From NCBI RefSeq assembly GCF_021347895.1, contig NC_067135.1:1108657-1172656 (forward strand): a DNA stretch of 64,000 nt, in the 5' to 3' direction. Shown in pieces: positions 11,690-25,339 of this stretch. The notes beneath the pieces were generated by a model that made no database searches, was not told the origin of the DNA, and saw only the letters and a list, made by a program, of their open reading frames with translations. This stretch comes from Acanthochromis polyacanthus. Taxonomy: Eukaryota; Chordata; Actinopteri; Pomacentridae. Numbering within the stretch: position 1 is the first letter of the stretch; every line of letters begins with the position of its first letter. The translations under genes were made by a program, and so were the position numbers.

Positions 11690-14364
11690 AGTCTCTTTAG
11701 CACTGTAGCCAGGCTGACAAAGAGTCAGAGCTCTGTTGAACCTTGTATTCCTTTACCTTTAACCAGTAACAACTTCATGAGCTTCTTTACACATTAAATA
11801 GTTCTGATTAGAGATCAAATTAATCTGGCCCTTCCTACAAATGTCACAGATGCTTTTGAATTGGCTGTTAGACCTGATGAATCTTTAGAATTCTTCACTC
11901 CTATATGTCTCTCTGAACTAATTTCAACAGTTTCTACATCCAAACCATCAACATGTCTTTTAGATCCTATCCCAACTAGACTCTTCAAGGAGATTTTACC
12001 TTTAATTAATTCTTCAATGTTAGATCTGATTAATCTCTCTCTAGTAACAGGCTATGTACCACAGGCTTTTAAGGTTGCTGTCATCAAACCTTTGCTTAAA
12101 AAGCCCACTTTAGATCCAGATGTGTTAGCTAACTATAGACCGATATCCAACCTACCATTTCTCTCTAAAATTCTGGAAAGAACAGTTGCAAATCAATTAT
12201 GTGAACACTTACAAAGGAATAACTTGTTTGAAATGTTTCAGTCAGGCTTCAGAGTGCATCATAGCACAGAAACGGCTCTGGTGAAAGTTACTAATGACCT
12301 TCTCATAGCATCAGATAATGGACTAGTCTCTATACTTGTTTTGTTAGATCTTAGTGCACAAAATTTTATTACAGCGTCTAGAACATTCAATTGGCATTAA
12401 AGGGACAGCACTGGACTGGTTTAAATCCTACTTATCAGATAGGTTCCAGTTTGTGCATGTCAACAATAACTCTTCTGAGCATACTAAAGTTAATCATGGA
12501 GTTCCTCAGGGTTCTGTCTTAGGACCGATACTTTTCACATTATACATGCTTCCTTTAGGCAATATTATTAGGAAGCATTGTATTAACTTCCATTGTTATG
12601 CAGATGACACACAATTGTATTTATCTATGAAGCCAGATGAAACTGATCAGTTAGCTAGACTGCAAGATTGTCTTAAGGACATTAAAACCTGGATGACTTT
12701 TAACTTCCTACTGCTAAATTCAGACAAAACTGAAGTCATTGTATTTGGCCCCAAACATCTTAGAAACTCGCTTTCAAAGCAAATAGTTACTCTGGATGGC
12801 ATCACATTGGCCTCCAGTACTACTGTGAGGAATCTTGGAGTTATTTTTGACCAGGACATGTCCTTTAACTCACACATAAAGCAAGTGTGTAGGACTTCCT
12901 TTTTTCACCTGCGTAATATTGTAAAAATCAGGAACATTCTGTCTCAGAGTTATGCAGAAAAATTAGTTCATGCTTTTGTTACTTCCAGGCTTGACTATTG
13001 CAATTCCTTATTATCGGGTTGTCCAAATAGCTCTCTCAAACATCTACAGTTGATCCAAAACGCTGCTGCGAGAGTACTGACAGGAGTTAGCAAAAGAGAT
13101 CATATTTCCCCTATACTTGCTTCTCTTCACTGGCTTCCTGTTAAATCCAGAATAGAATTTAAAATCCTTCTTCTGACATATAAAGCTCTTAATAACCAAT
13201 CTCCATCATATCTTAAAGATCTGATAGTACCTTATTATCCTAGTAGAACTCTTCGCTCTCAAACTGCAGGCTTACTTGTTGTTCCTAGAATTTCTAAAAG
13301 TAGAATGGGAGGCAGAGCCTTCAGTTATCAGCTCCTCTCCTGTGGAACCTGCTCCCAGTTTGGGTTCTGGAGGCAGACACCCTCTCTATTTTTAAGACCA
13401 GGCTTAAAACGTTCCTTTTTGACAAATCTTATAGTTGGGGCTGACTGGGTGACCCACAGGGGTTCGGCTTGTGTCTTCATTGCACAGCTGACTCCCTCTT
13501 GGACGTCCCTTCGTTCTGCCTCCAGTCATGCTGCTATAGGCCTATAGGCTGCTGGGGGACTTTTCTTGACGCACTGAGCCCTTCTCTATCTACCTTTACA
13601 TTTAATATGTATACCGTTATTGCAGTACATTCACTCTGTTTCCCCCTGTGCTATTTCTCCGAGGGTCCCTGGTCCCAGAGCTGGATGCTTTAGATCTGCG
13701 GTTGATGTTCCACCAGCTGGTCCAGTCTCCACCATGTCCACTGTGGGATGCTGCTGCTGACCTTCCTCCAGCCCTCTGCTTCCAACTCCCTTTTCTCCAC
13801 CAGTGAACTCTGCATCGCCTTCACTATACTGTTATGCTAACTTACATACTGTTTGAATTTTACTGCTAGCTATATATGGAGTATGTTTAATGTCAGAGCC
13901 GTACATCATCAGAGTAAACTATGAGTCAGTTTTCAATGTTAGCTTATACTTTGTCTGTGTCACATATCCTGTCATGCATGTATCCAGTTCAATTCAATTT
14001 CAATTCAATTTTATTTATATAGCGTCAATTACAGTCAAATCGTCTCAAGACGCTTTACAGAACCCATATGCCTGTGTTGTGTGTTGTGTTTTCCTTGCTT
14101 TCCCACCCCTCCCTCTTCTCCCATCCCTCCCCCTTGCTCTCCTCTGTCCCTCTCAACCCGCCCGGCCAGCAGGCAGATGGGTCCCCCCTATATAGAGCCG
14201 GGTTCTGCTCGAGGTTTCTTCCCTGTTAAAAGGGTGTTTTCCTGCCACTGTCTCCTTTGGGCTGCTCTGGGGGTCAGGCATATGGGTTCTTTAAAGCGTC
14301 TTGAGACGATTTGACTGTAATTGACGCTATATAAATAAAATTGAATTGAATTGAATTGAATTAA
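11690..14364 (+). pseudogene. L2-type LINE copy 1, 5'-truncated, frameshifted reverse transcriptase
   Basis: Two overlapping frames (from 11861 and from 12354) carry reverse transcriptase signatures of fish L2-type LINEs: [65 protein letters not shown] and the catalytic YADDTQLYL. The frame breaks right after LDLSA because roughly 20 bases that should encode the rest of motif A (AFDT...) are missing. A second break near 13330 puts the C-terminal [17 protein letters not shown] in another frame. The 3' end is the tail ATATAAATAAAATTGAATTG with ATTGA repeats. No endonuclease is present because the 5' end is lost at about 11690. It is nearly identical in sequence to the minus-strand copy at 26140-28868 and shares both lesions. 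Confidence 0.92.
13988..14075 (-). mobile_element. inverted extra copy of the L2 3' tail inside L2 copy 1
   Basis: It begins TTCAATTCAATTTTATTTAT and runs through GTCAAATCGTCTCAAGACGC to CAGAACCCATATGC, the reverse complement of this LINE's own terminal 80 bases (14285-14364). The second L2 copy lacks it at the matching site, so it is a later insertion or rearrangement. With the genuine tail it can form a long hairpin. Confidence 0.88.
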
Positions 14365-15439
14365 ATCTCTTTTCTTCCTCATGTCTGGTGATCAGAGAGG
14401 ATTTATTATCGTCACAGTTTAAGAAAACCCAGAAGCAGCAGCAGTGACGTGTTAATCAAAGCAGCTCTTCTGTTTTCTGCCGTCCGTTATAACAAACACA
14501 TACAAATTACATGTACTAACTTGAATTCAAGGAGCTCTGTAGTAGTTTATGGTTGATTAATTTAAAAATAACAATGTTGAATTTTACAGTATCAGTGCAG
14601 TGGGATTAAACATGTTAAATTTAATTGCACAATGTCATGTTACAAGCAAAAGAACCTAAACCTAAGTTATAACTTTGGTATACCTAAGTTATACCATTAC
14701 ACTTTTTGAAGGGAGTCAACTTTAGTCAGCTCTCTGGACTCTGGACACAGTCAGTCAGCTCTCTGGTATGTCTAGAGGCTGACAAATAACCACTTAAAGA
14801 TACAAAAAAACGCTGGTGAGGCTTTTTATAGCCCAAATTCTGAAAATTTCAGACCCCCACAACTCAGAAACTATTTGAGCTACAGGCCTACAATTTTGTA
14901 TAGAAAGTACTTTTGTGACTGTCTAATGGCATGCACATTTAGGACTAATTTGAAAATGGTGAAGGAATATCTGGTCATTTCACCTGGAATGACCCTTCTG
15001 TCTCCTCCAGACCCGTCCTCCAGCTCCTCTCTAGGACGTGATGTCTTTCAGAGGACTAATATCTGTTATTTTACAGCAAACATGGAAAGAGTTTAGTTTC
15101 CAGACCGGCTTCATGAGAAGTTCCTGAGGAGAAAGAAATGTCCAGATCATCATGAAGCTGGAGCAGGAACAGGCTGTTCACACCCTGATGTTAGATTCAT
15201 CTCAGTCCTCCACCTGTCTCATGAAGAATTCTGTCTCCAGAAAACACCAAAAAACATTTCAAGAAACACTAAAGGTCGATGAAGGATTTAGAGATGTTTA
15301 AACTGACAATGGTATAAAACCACAAACTGAACGATACGTTCAAGACTCTAAGGAGGAATTATTAACATATATGTGACAATCAGCATCTGTCCGTCTGTCA
15401 GTAACGTTATTCTAGAACAGACAAACACATTTGGATGAA
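14365..15439. other. noncoding stretch, no gene recognised
   Basis: No domain, element end or RNA gene recognised. AGTCAGCTCTCTGG occurs twice near 14720-14765. Confidence 0.45.
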
Positions 15440-15660
15440 ATCTTCAGTGAAGGTCAGAAATGATCCAAGGAACAACTGATTAAACTGTGGGGCTGTTTCT
15501 GAGCTGCCCTCTACATATGTAGGTCACGTGATCTGGTATCCATACATGACGTACAGATGCAGAAAAGAAGCCTGTACTCAGATCACTGTTTGTTGGTTCA
15601 TCTACATTAAATGGACACATTCTATGGTGATTTCTGACACAAATGTTTTCAAGATTTCAT
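15440..15660 (+). repeat. dispersed repeat copy paired with 2310-2560 (inverted)
   Basis: See the partner for shared words; both copies keep the GGTCACGTGATC core and ATTCTATGGTGATTTC end. The similarity starts near GAAATGATCCAAGGAACAAC. No terminal inverted repeats were seen. Confidence 0.75.
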
Positions 15661-16025
15661 CCATTAGAAATGATCCAACGACTGAGCTCTCTGAGGACTT
15701 TACTAGTTTAAATCTGTCATCGTTTTATGATCAACAAGTTGAAAAGATCTTCAGGAGTTTTCAGATGTTCTGTTTTGCAGCTTCAGCTTTAGACTCCCAC
15801 AATGCACTGCAGGGCTGCTCTAACAGTATATTCGAAGCTTTCTCCCTCTGTCCCCCTCATATCTTCTCCCTCTCTGACCTCCGTTGGTCCGTTTAAACTC
15901 AGACTCTGGTGGAGAAACGTCAGAATGGAGCTGAATCATCTCTAATTAGAGTCTGTTGTTCTTCTGCTGCCACACCAACAGTAAGTGTGTGTGTGTGATC
16001 AAAGGAAGTCTAACGTCTGCCTGAT

Positions 16026-17273
<1,248 letters not shown>

Positions 17274-17537
17274 TCTGTGAGCTGTCCGTGGTGCTGAACT
17301 GAAGTCCTAAAGTCCTTATGTCTCTGTGAACTGTCCGTGGTGCTGAACTTATAGTCCTAAAGCCCTTATGTCTCTGTGGGCTGTCCGTGGTGCTGAACTG
17401 AAGTCCTTATGTCTCTGTGAGCTGTCCGTGGTGCTGAACTGAAGTCCTTATGTCTCTGTGAGCTGTCCGTGGTGCTGAACTGAAGTCCTAAAATTCTTGT
17501 TTCTGAGCTGTCCGTGGTGCTGAACTGAAGTCCTGCA
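17274..17537. repeat. about 41-bp minisatellite, six copies
   Basis: Each unit contains GAGCTGTCCGTGGTGCTGAA followed by CTGAAGTCC and TTATGTCTCTGT; two units carry an extra TAAAGTCC-type segment. Confidence 0.92.
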
Positions 17538-17759
17538 GCTGAAAAGCCAAATGTGAATGTTTTAGACACCAAAGTAAACGTCGATGCTTTCAGTGTAACA
17601 TCATGAATGGTTTTAATTTCTAATTTAAATTTACTCTGAAAAACTAAATCAAACAAATATTTAACTAACCAGGGATCTGTTCCATGAAGACAGTTTATCA
17701 GATAATCCAGACTTCTTTCGTTTGGTCTGACAGACTGTCAGGTATTTTAGGTTGCATGG

Positions 17760-18080
17760 GTCATGTTAGACAATTTCTGAGTCACTTTAGAGATTTTTTT
17801 TTTCTTTTTACACAAGGATTGGATCATTTAGGACAAATTTGGTTGAGGGAAAATTTCAAATGATTTTCCGACGTGCATTTTCTTGAACACTCCTCTTATT
17901 TTGAATCGTTTTAGAGAAGTTTTGATCATTTTGGACACATTTTTAGTCATTTTTGAGGTATTTTAGTGATTTTAGACAGGAATTAAATGATGTTGGACAA
18001 TTTTGGAGTCATTTTTTTAGAAATTTTTGTCATGTTAGACATATTTTGAGTCATTTTAGACAAATTTGGGCAAATGTTTC
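17760..18080 (+). repeat. degenerate TCATTTTGGACA / TTTTGAGTCA motif array
   Basis: Words such as GAGTCATTTTAGACAAATTT recur irregularly. Comparable arrays occur at 33780-33910, 42490-42680 and 60910-61380. Confidence 0.6.
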
Positions 18081-18310
18081 CTGGGACAGAAGAGAAAATG
18101 TGTCCTCCTTTCTGTCTTCCTGTCCTCCACTACTCCTCCTTTAATTCAGTCATACGTAGTTATAAAATGAGCTCTAATTGAATCTGTTGCGCTACATCGC
18201 TCTCCTTAATTGGTCCGATCTGCGGTGTGTGTGCACGAGGAGTAGAATGCATGTCTAGTGGTGTGACTCTTACTCCTAATCACACAATCAGTGTGTCCTG
18301 ATGCGCGCGT

Positions 18311-18312
<2 letters not shown>

Positions 18313-18388
<76 letters not shown>
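18313..18388. repeat. (CA)n microsatellite
   Basis: About 76 bases of CA preceded by GCGCGCGTGCG, a run of alternating purine-pyrimidine prone to Z-DNA. Confidence 0.97.
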
Positions 18389-18391
<3 letters not shown>

Positions 18392-18513
18392 GCCGCTGGG
18401 AATGATCCTAAGTGGTGATAAATGGAGCTATTATCACATCTACATGCACGCTGTGTGTTGGAGGAGGTGGAGACGCTTCAGATTCACAGCACGCTCACAT
18501 GTGTGTGTTTGTG

Positions 18514-18518
<5 letters not shown>

Positions 18519-18563
<45 letters not shown>
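18519..18563. repeat. (CA)n microsatellite
   Basis: About 45 bases of CA, 130 bases after the previous run and preceded by GTGTGTGTTTGTGTTACACA. Confidence 0.96.
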
Positions 18564-18566
<3 letters not shown>

Positions 18567-18844
18567 TCTTGTGGTGCTTAGTCATGACACAAGGAGGCAG
18601 ACACGTCACCATGGAAACAACACTCGGAGTCGACCAGTCAGGAGACAGCTGTGGTTAGAGGTGGAAGCAGCAAGTTTGTTTGTTTTTCATCATATCTAAC
18701 ATCTTCACAAAGGGAAGTTCTGTTCAAAGACAGAAAAAAAAAGACAAAAAAGTTTAAAGGAGTTCGATATTCAGACTCTTATTCAGGTCATTATAGCAAC
18801 AGAAGAAATAAAAAATAATAATCAGCTGGTTCTTTATCTCCAGT

Positions 18845-18990
18845 AACTTTATTTAATGATTTATTTTAATTTGAGTTCCAGACCTTGAAGTTCATAGAGG
18901 AGGGTCCATATTTATACTGATGAAGTGATGAGGCTGAGAAATGATGGATAAAGTCCATTAAAAATGAAAAGTGTTATTCATTTCAGTATT
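18845..18990 (-). repeat. dispersed repeat family A, partial copy
   Basis: Contains TTGAAGTTCATAGAGGAGGG, TGAGGCTGAGAAATGATGGA and AAGTCCATTAAAA, matching words of the copies at 38885-39010, 40974-41650 and 60600-60900. Word order suggests it is rearranged or mixed in orientation. Confidence 0.5.
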
Positions 18991-19964
18991 TTTATGACAT
19001 TAGTTTATTAAAGCACACAGCGACATCGTCAGCGTAAAGTGACATTTTAAAAAAGGAAACGAGAGATAAAAGAGAACGTGGGCTTTTGCTTTTTGTCCTT
19101 TTTGTCTGTCTGTGTGAGTTTTGTCTCTGTGTCGTTTTTTGCTTGTTTTGTGTCAAAATTAATGAAAAACTGAAGTTCTCTCAACCTGAGTGTAGTTTTA
19201 AATCAGTAAACGTAGAAATTTAAGTTTAAATTTACACTAAATGCCACTTTGATGTAACATTTTTTCAACTCAACTTTAGTTATTAGATTTGTTGTAATTA
19301 AAAATACTTTTGGATCTTTGTTGGGTAAACTGAATTTCAGTAGAAGTTGAGCTGAAACATTTTTTATGACATTAGTTTTTTAAAACGTAGAAAGAAGGAG
19401 AGATAAAAGAGAAGACGGCTGGTAATTAAATCAAACAGCAGCTGAAGGATGGAAGAAAACTTTTAATAAAAATGACAGCGGGAGGAGAAAGGAGTGATGG
19501 ATGGAGGAGGACAGAGGATCACAGATGGATGAGGTGAAGGATGACAGGAGGTGATGGATGGAGGAGGATGAAAGTCCAGGAACCAGAGAGGTAGAAGGAG
19601 GATTATGGGATGGATGGAGGTAGAAGTGGGGTTGGGGTGTATTATGGGATGGAGGGGGTTGTGATTTGTGCGTCTCCCCAAACCCCCGGCTGCCGTTGTG
19701 CTGCTATATTTAGAGCGTTACACAACAAAGCGTTGCATCAGCTGCCAGCCGGCTCCAGTCGCCAGGATTCTGTTCGTTTGTCTCGTTTCCTCCTCCTGAG
19801 CTGCTGCTGCCAGACGGAGGAAGTAGAAGAAGAAAAGCTTCTCATGAGGTTCTGCAGCCTCAAGAGGTTTCCATCACCTGCACTGAAGTCACACTGGGTC
19901 AGGTTTATTTACTCAGTTCCTAAATAAGCCTCCAGAGGCTCCACTGACCGGTCAGCATCTGTTA

Positions 19965-20105
19965 AAGAGGACAAAAAACACATTTAGACTGAATATAATG
20001 TCTGATAAAAACCACATTTATAGACTGAATGTAACGTCTGATAAAAACCACATTTATAGACTGAATATAACGTCTGATAAAAACACATTTAGTCTGATAA
20101 TTAGA
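19965..20105. repeat. about 36-bp minisatellite, three to four copies
   Basis: Units contain AGACTGAATATAATGTCTGA and TAAAAACCACATTTAT with small changes (ATGTAACG for ATATAATG). Confidence 0.88.
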
Positions 20106-20794
20106 ACTTCTCTCTACATTAACACATGAAATGAAGCCACAGAAAACTACCACCAAACGTCAAACTATTTTTTATTTCTCAGATTGTGGAGTTTTATCTG
20201 ACCAGCAGGTTTCCTCTGGCAGGAAATGACAGAAACTAGTGAGTTAGAGAAGACATTTAACAAACTGTTTCTGTTTGTTGGTTGTTAAATGCCACAATCA
20301 TCCCAGAAATCAAACGGCTTCCTGTTCGTCTCCACTCAGATTTTAGACCCACTCTAGTGGCTCCTCCCGTGGTACTTTGGTGTTTTGTTGTATCTTGGTG
20401 TCAGTTTTTGGTAGTTTTGTGCCTCTTTGTGGTAGTTTGTGTCATTTCTTTTTCAAAGCTCCTTGGATTGTTTTTTAGAGTCGTGGGTTTTTGAGGACTT
20501 GTTAAGATTTCAATTAAAGTCCCCCTTTGCCCCTCCGTTTTCCCCCTTTGCCCCTCCCTTCTGCCCCTTTGCCCCTTCTCATCATGGTGGCAGCTCTACT
20601 TTGCTTGAACACAGCAGAGGTTTGTCTCCGCCTCACCTCTCATTTGGATTCACCTCCTCAGTGCTCCTCCTCCTCCTCCTCTTCTTCCTTTTCATCCTCC
20701 ACTGACAAACATTCTCTCCTCCATCAGTGTCCCTTTCTGATCTGAAAAAACAGCTGGTAGAACTGGTTTAGGCCCGCGGGCTGTATGTCGGACA

Positions 20795-20925
20795 CCATGG
20801 TTCTGTCTGCTGGACTGATGAAGCTCTGAGACTCAGAAATGATGGAAAACTCCATTAAAAGCTGATAAATCTGGACCTGTAGCTGTAAAATATTCCCAGG
20901 ATGAAGGTAGAACGGCTTCTCTGAT
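20795..20925 (+). repeat. dispersed repeat family A copy
   Basis: Reads ATGGTTCTGTCTGCTGGACT, GATGAAGCTCTGAGACTCAG, AAATGATGGAAAACTCCATT, TAAATCTGGACC and ATGAAGGTAGAAC in order, matching the copy at 38885-39010. Confidence 0.75.
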
Positions 20926-21019
20926 GCAGTAAACTTACTGAATCTGCTGATTCTCAGGGGGTCAGGAGGGAATTTATGTCTGAGTTTATCTGGAATGAGC
21001 CTCAGTTTATTCTACAGGA

Positions 21020-21290
21020 CGGTTTGTGAGAGTTTCTGCTGAATATATTCGATAAAAATGAGTTTCTGCTTAATATATTTGATAAAAACGAGTTTGTGCT
21101 GAATATATTGGATAAAAACGAGAGTTTCTGTTGAATACATAAAAAAAAACGAGAGTTTCTGTTGAATATATTCGATAAAAACGAGAGTTTCTGCTCAATA
21201 TATTCGATAAAAGCGAGAGTTTCTGCTGAATATTATATAAAAACGAGTTTCTGCTGAATATTCTGTAAAAACGAGTTTCTGCTTGTGTTC
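21020..21290. repeat. about 31-bp AT-rich minisatellite, about nine copies
   Basis: Units contain GAGTTTCTGCTGAATATATT and CGATAAAAACGA with length variation from 26 to 33 bases. Confidence 0.92.
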
Positions 21291-22478
21291 TGTCTTCCTT
21301 CCTCCTCGTGCCATCCCATAATCTACGACCGTCTGTTTCCTCCGTCTTCTAATTACTCTCATTAGAAAAGAGAATCCGTCCAGCTCTGCCTCGTGGCTTC
21401 TTTTTATCATCTTGTATCGACGGTCCAGACTTCAGAGCAAACATTAGACTTGGAACGCCTCCGGCTCCATGAAAGTCAACCAGGAAAGTTTAGAAAGTGG
21501 ATTCTGGGGAAACTTTCAGGGTGAAATCACCATGTGGGACAGGAGAGTGGTCAGATTTCTCTTATTAGAATAACTTTTAAAGGCTTTATCTCTTTAGAAA
21601 GCAATAGGAACAGTTGAATGTCAGCCTGAACCAGAGTATCTTTCTGTTTTTGGTGTCTTTGGAGTGGTCCTGCAGACACAGGTCGGTGTTTTCCAGCAGG
21701 TTTGGTCTCTCTTTACTTCCGTATTTAATTGTCTAGATCCTCTGGGAGCTTTTATTGAACGGTTTCATCTGGAGATCCTTCCTGGTCTCACTGACAGGAT
21801 GCTCTCTTTAACCAATCAGAAGGCATTCAGCTGAGGAACGTCCTGATAACTTCATCCAAACCCTGAATCCCCTCAGTGTCCGCTGTCCTAAACACCTCTG
21901 CTGGTTTGCCGTTTTTCTTTCCTGTTGGTAGTTACAGTATATAGTTAATTCTACGTCTCATTTCTATGTCCATCCAGCATGGAGGAACATCGACTGATGA
22001 GGAGCAGAGGAGAGAGGAAAAATGGAGATAGTTAAATATCTGTAGTATGTGGACAGAGTTTCAGTGTTCTTTCAGCCTTCTTTCTTCTGATTTGAGTCAT
22101 TGTGTGTCCTGCTGACGGAAGATAGTTCTCTCTGCTTCTTCATGGTTGTTCTGCTTCTAAAGATCTGCAGGACTTTATCTGGTAAAGAAAAATGAAGCCA
22201 CAGTGAAGAAAAATGAGACAGGAGGACAAAAAAAGCCAAGAAACTGTTTGTTTTTGAGGCTGTTGATGCACCAGACGTTCCTGTTTTACCTCCTATGTTT
22301 GACTCTAAACATCTGGACTGACTTGAAGGTAGTGAAAATAAAACAGGACTGAGCTGACAGCATTCAGCAGTTTGAATTCTCTGACTGGAAACCAAATACC
22401 TGCATGATGCTGAAGTGTCTGAGGAGTGGAATATTCAGGTGCAGCTCTGCATGGAAAGATGTGAAGAAGATTGACTGT
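21291..22478. other. noncoding stretch, no gene recognised
   Basis: No repeats or conserved coding frames recognised; the 107-residue minus frame at 22072-22395 has no family signature. Confidence 0.45.
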
Positions 22479-23335
22479 GATCTAGTTCATAGAGGTCTAG
22501 ATGTTCATACAGGTCCACATGTTCATAGAGGTCTTGATGTTCACGGAGGTCTAGGTGTTCACGGAGGTCTAGGTGTTCACGGAGGTCTAGATGTTCATAC
22601 AGGTCCAAATGTTCATAGAGGTCCAGATGTTCATGGAGGTCCAGATGTTCATGGAGGTCCAGATGTTCATGGAGGTCTCAATGTTCATAGAGGTCCAGGT
22701 GTTCACGGAGGTCTAGGTGTTCATAGAGGTCTAGATGTTCACAGAGGTCTAGATGTTCACGGAGGTCTTGATGTTCACGGAGGTCTAGATGTTAACGGAG
22801 GTCTAGGTGTTCACGGAGGTCGAGGTGTTCACGGAGGTCGAGGTGTTCATAGAGGTCGAGGTGTTCATAGAGGTCGAGGTGTTCATAGAGGTCGAGGTGT
22901 TCATAGAGGTCGAGGTGTTCATAGAGGTCTAGATGTTCATAGAGGTCCAGGTGTTCACGGAGGTCTAGGTGTTCACGGAGGTCGAGGTGTTCATAGAGGT
23001 CGAGGTGTTCACGGAGGTCTAGGTGTTCACGGAGGTCTAGGTGTTCACGGAGGTCTAGATGTTCACGGAGGTCTAGGTGTTCATAGAGGTCTAGGTGTTC
23101 ATGGAGGTCTAGGTGTTCACGGAGGTCTAGGTGTTCACGGAGGTCTAGGTGTTCACGGAGGTCTAGGTGTTCACGGAGGTCTAGGTGTTCACGGAGGTCT
23201 AGGTGTTCACGGAGGTCTAGATGTTCATAGAGGTCTGGATGTTCACAGAGGTCTGGATGTTCACAGAGGTCTGGATGTTCACAGAGGTCTGGATGTTCAC
23301 AGAGGTCTCAGTGTTCACAGAGGTCCAGATGTTGT
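22479..23335. repeat. 18-bp minisatellite, about 47 copies
   Basis: The unit is GGTCTAGGTGTTCACGGA with runs of variants (GGTCGAGGTGTTCATAGA, GGTCTGGATGTTCACAGA). Variants cluster: GGTCGAGG units near 22818-22930 and GGTCTGG units near 23235-23300, the pattern of local unit duplication. The period is divisible by three, so a 326-residue frame of GLGVHG repeats stays open (22404-23384) without coding evidence. Confidence 0.97.
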
Positions 23336-23485
23336 AATTCAGGAAAAACAGCATAGTTTTTTATCCATCTCTATAGAAGAATAAATTGTTTGTGAAAATA
23401 CAGAAGTTTATTTTCTAAGTTTAACATGTAAATTAATACTTTATAATGATTTTACTAAATATTTTCTGTAGTGAAGCTAACTGTA

Positions 23486-23665
23486 ACAATGTTCATGTTG
23501 TGCTGTTTGTGTTGTGGTGATTGTGTTTATGTTTGTTTTGTTGTGGTGTTTGTGTTGTTGTTGTTGTTGTTGTGGTGTTTGTGTTGTTGTTGTGTTGTTG
23601 TTGTTGTGGTGTTTGTGTTGTTGTTGTGTTTGTGTTGTGTTGTTGTGCTGTTTGTGTTGACCTCC
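23486..23665. repeat. (TGTTGT)-type GT-rich low-complexity tract
   Basis: Irregular TTG/TGT repeats with GTGGTGTTTGTG blocks repeated several times. Confidence 0.9.
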
Positions 23666-25339
23666 TGCATCCAGTTCTTTGTGCATCTCATGTTCAGTAA
23701 AGGAAGATTTATACGTTTCAGAAGCATAACTGAGTCTGAGGACATGATCGGTGGTTTTAGGACATAAAAATGCAGAAGACAACAGAGAGGACAAATGTGG
23801 AGTCAGAGACGAGAAAACACAACGAGAGATCAGAATTATGAGGAGAAGTCATTCAGGATGCAGCTTTTTAATTTATTTATTTCATCTCAGAGATGGAAAC
23901 AAGAAGCAGAAAATAGAATAGGAGAGAGAAGAGCTGGAGAGACACTTCTGAGGGAGGAAGATAAGAAGAAAGAGGGAATGAGGAGGTTAGAAACAGCTGC
24001 ATGAAGGTAGAAGATGGAGAGAATAAAGGGACACGGTGTTCAGGATGGAGGGAAATGAAGGAGAGGAAATTAATGATGATGCAGATTGAAATTTAAAGTG
24101 AGCAGAGGAGGAAAAGTTGTGGAAAAGAGGAGCAGAGCAGCAGGTTTGTCTGCAGCGTGGAGCATCAGGAAGCTGTCAGCAGAAATCCTCCTCAGATCTG
24201 AACTGTCTGCAGAATTAACTGTTTGGTCTCTGCTAACGTCCTGAAGCTGCAGCCAGGAGAGCCTCCATCACGTCCATCACCTCCACCTCCATCATCTCCA
24301 TCACCTCCACCTCCTCCATCACCTGAATGGATCCATGCAGCAGCAGATCAGAGTTGAACAGCTTCTGGCTGATGGTTTGTCGCAGGAAATGCTGTTTGGT
24401 GGCAGCGCTTCAACAGGCGTGTCGTATTTTCCAGATTATCCTCCAAACAACCTACAACAAACGAGGAAATGCAGTGCATGAATAAAATATGAATGAAAGG
24501 ATCTCCAAACAGCATCATACATGTGGAAAATGAACATACATGCAGACTATAAAATATAGATGATCACCAACTGGAGATAATTTTTACTTTATTCCAGAAG
24601 AAGTGACCAAACAGATCCTGGAGGAAGAACAGGAACCTTCAGCAGATCATCAGAGTTCATCCTGTTGGAATAAAACAGGAGATTATAGGTGGAGAACGTT
24701 TAGATGTTTGAAAACACTACATTTACAAAGAAAAACTAAAATATATAAAATGTACACACGCTGACGGTGGACACAGAGTGAAAATAGGATGTTTTCTGCT
24801 TTTTAATGGCAGCAGAAAAAGCGCAAACGCAGAAAATCTATGAAATAACAAAAAACAAATAAAATAAGAATATTAACAGAAAAAAGTCTGATGAACCAAA
24901 ATGAATAAACAGAAAAACAAGAACAAAAAATACAAAAAATTAAAATAATAAATAAATTTAAATAAATAAAAACGGGACTAATTCTTTGTCATGAGCTGCC
25001 AGAATTTTTGTTATTTTTCTGTTAATTCAGTTTTGGTAAAGCATTTTTTTACATTAATATTAATTATTATTCAGTTGTTATTTTTTGCTAAAATTCAAAG
25101 AGATACGTGGGGAAAAACTGACTATTTTTTGATGAAGTTATTACATATTTCATTGAATTTTAGTGAAAATAATAAAATAATATTAGTAGAAAAAGTAGCC
25201 TGATTTTTAAATGTGAGTTAACAGAAAAATAGAAACTAATAAATGAATTAAAAAATACAAAACAAAAAATTTACAAAACTAAGCATAAAATAATAGAAAA
25301 TATGATTTTTTAAAAATCAATTAAAAAAATTAATACCTG
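23666..25339. other. noncoding stretch, purine- and A-rich
   Basis: GAGGAG-type purine-rich tracts at 23800-24130, a CCACCTCCATCA tract at 24270-24330, and A-rich sequence at 24840-25330. No gene recognised. Confidence 0.45.

Larger units (their letters stand above)
18991..21019. other. noncoding stretch with small repeats
   Basis: Besides the entries within it, this holds a GGATGGA-rich tract at 19490-19640 and, at 20771-20790, GCCCGCGGGCTGTATGTCGG, which resembles an eroded hAT element end. No gene recognised. Confidence 0.45.

Noticed and set aside
11861..13547. Host gene coding a reverse transcriptase-like protein
   Set aside because: Two frames of one broken L2 LINE, with a second near-identical copy in the window.
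22404..23384. 326-residue glycine/histidine repeat protein
   Set aside because: The frame is the 18-bp minisatellite; the short non-repeat ends have no signature and no splice or promoter evidence.
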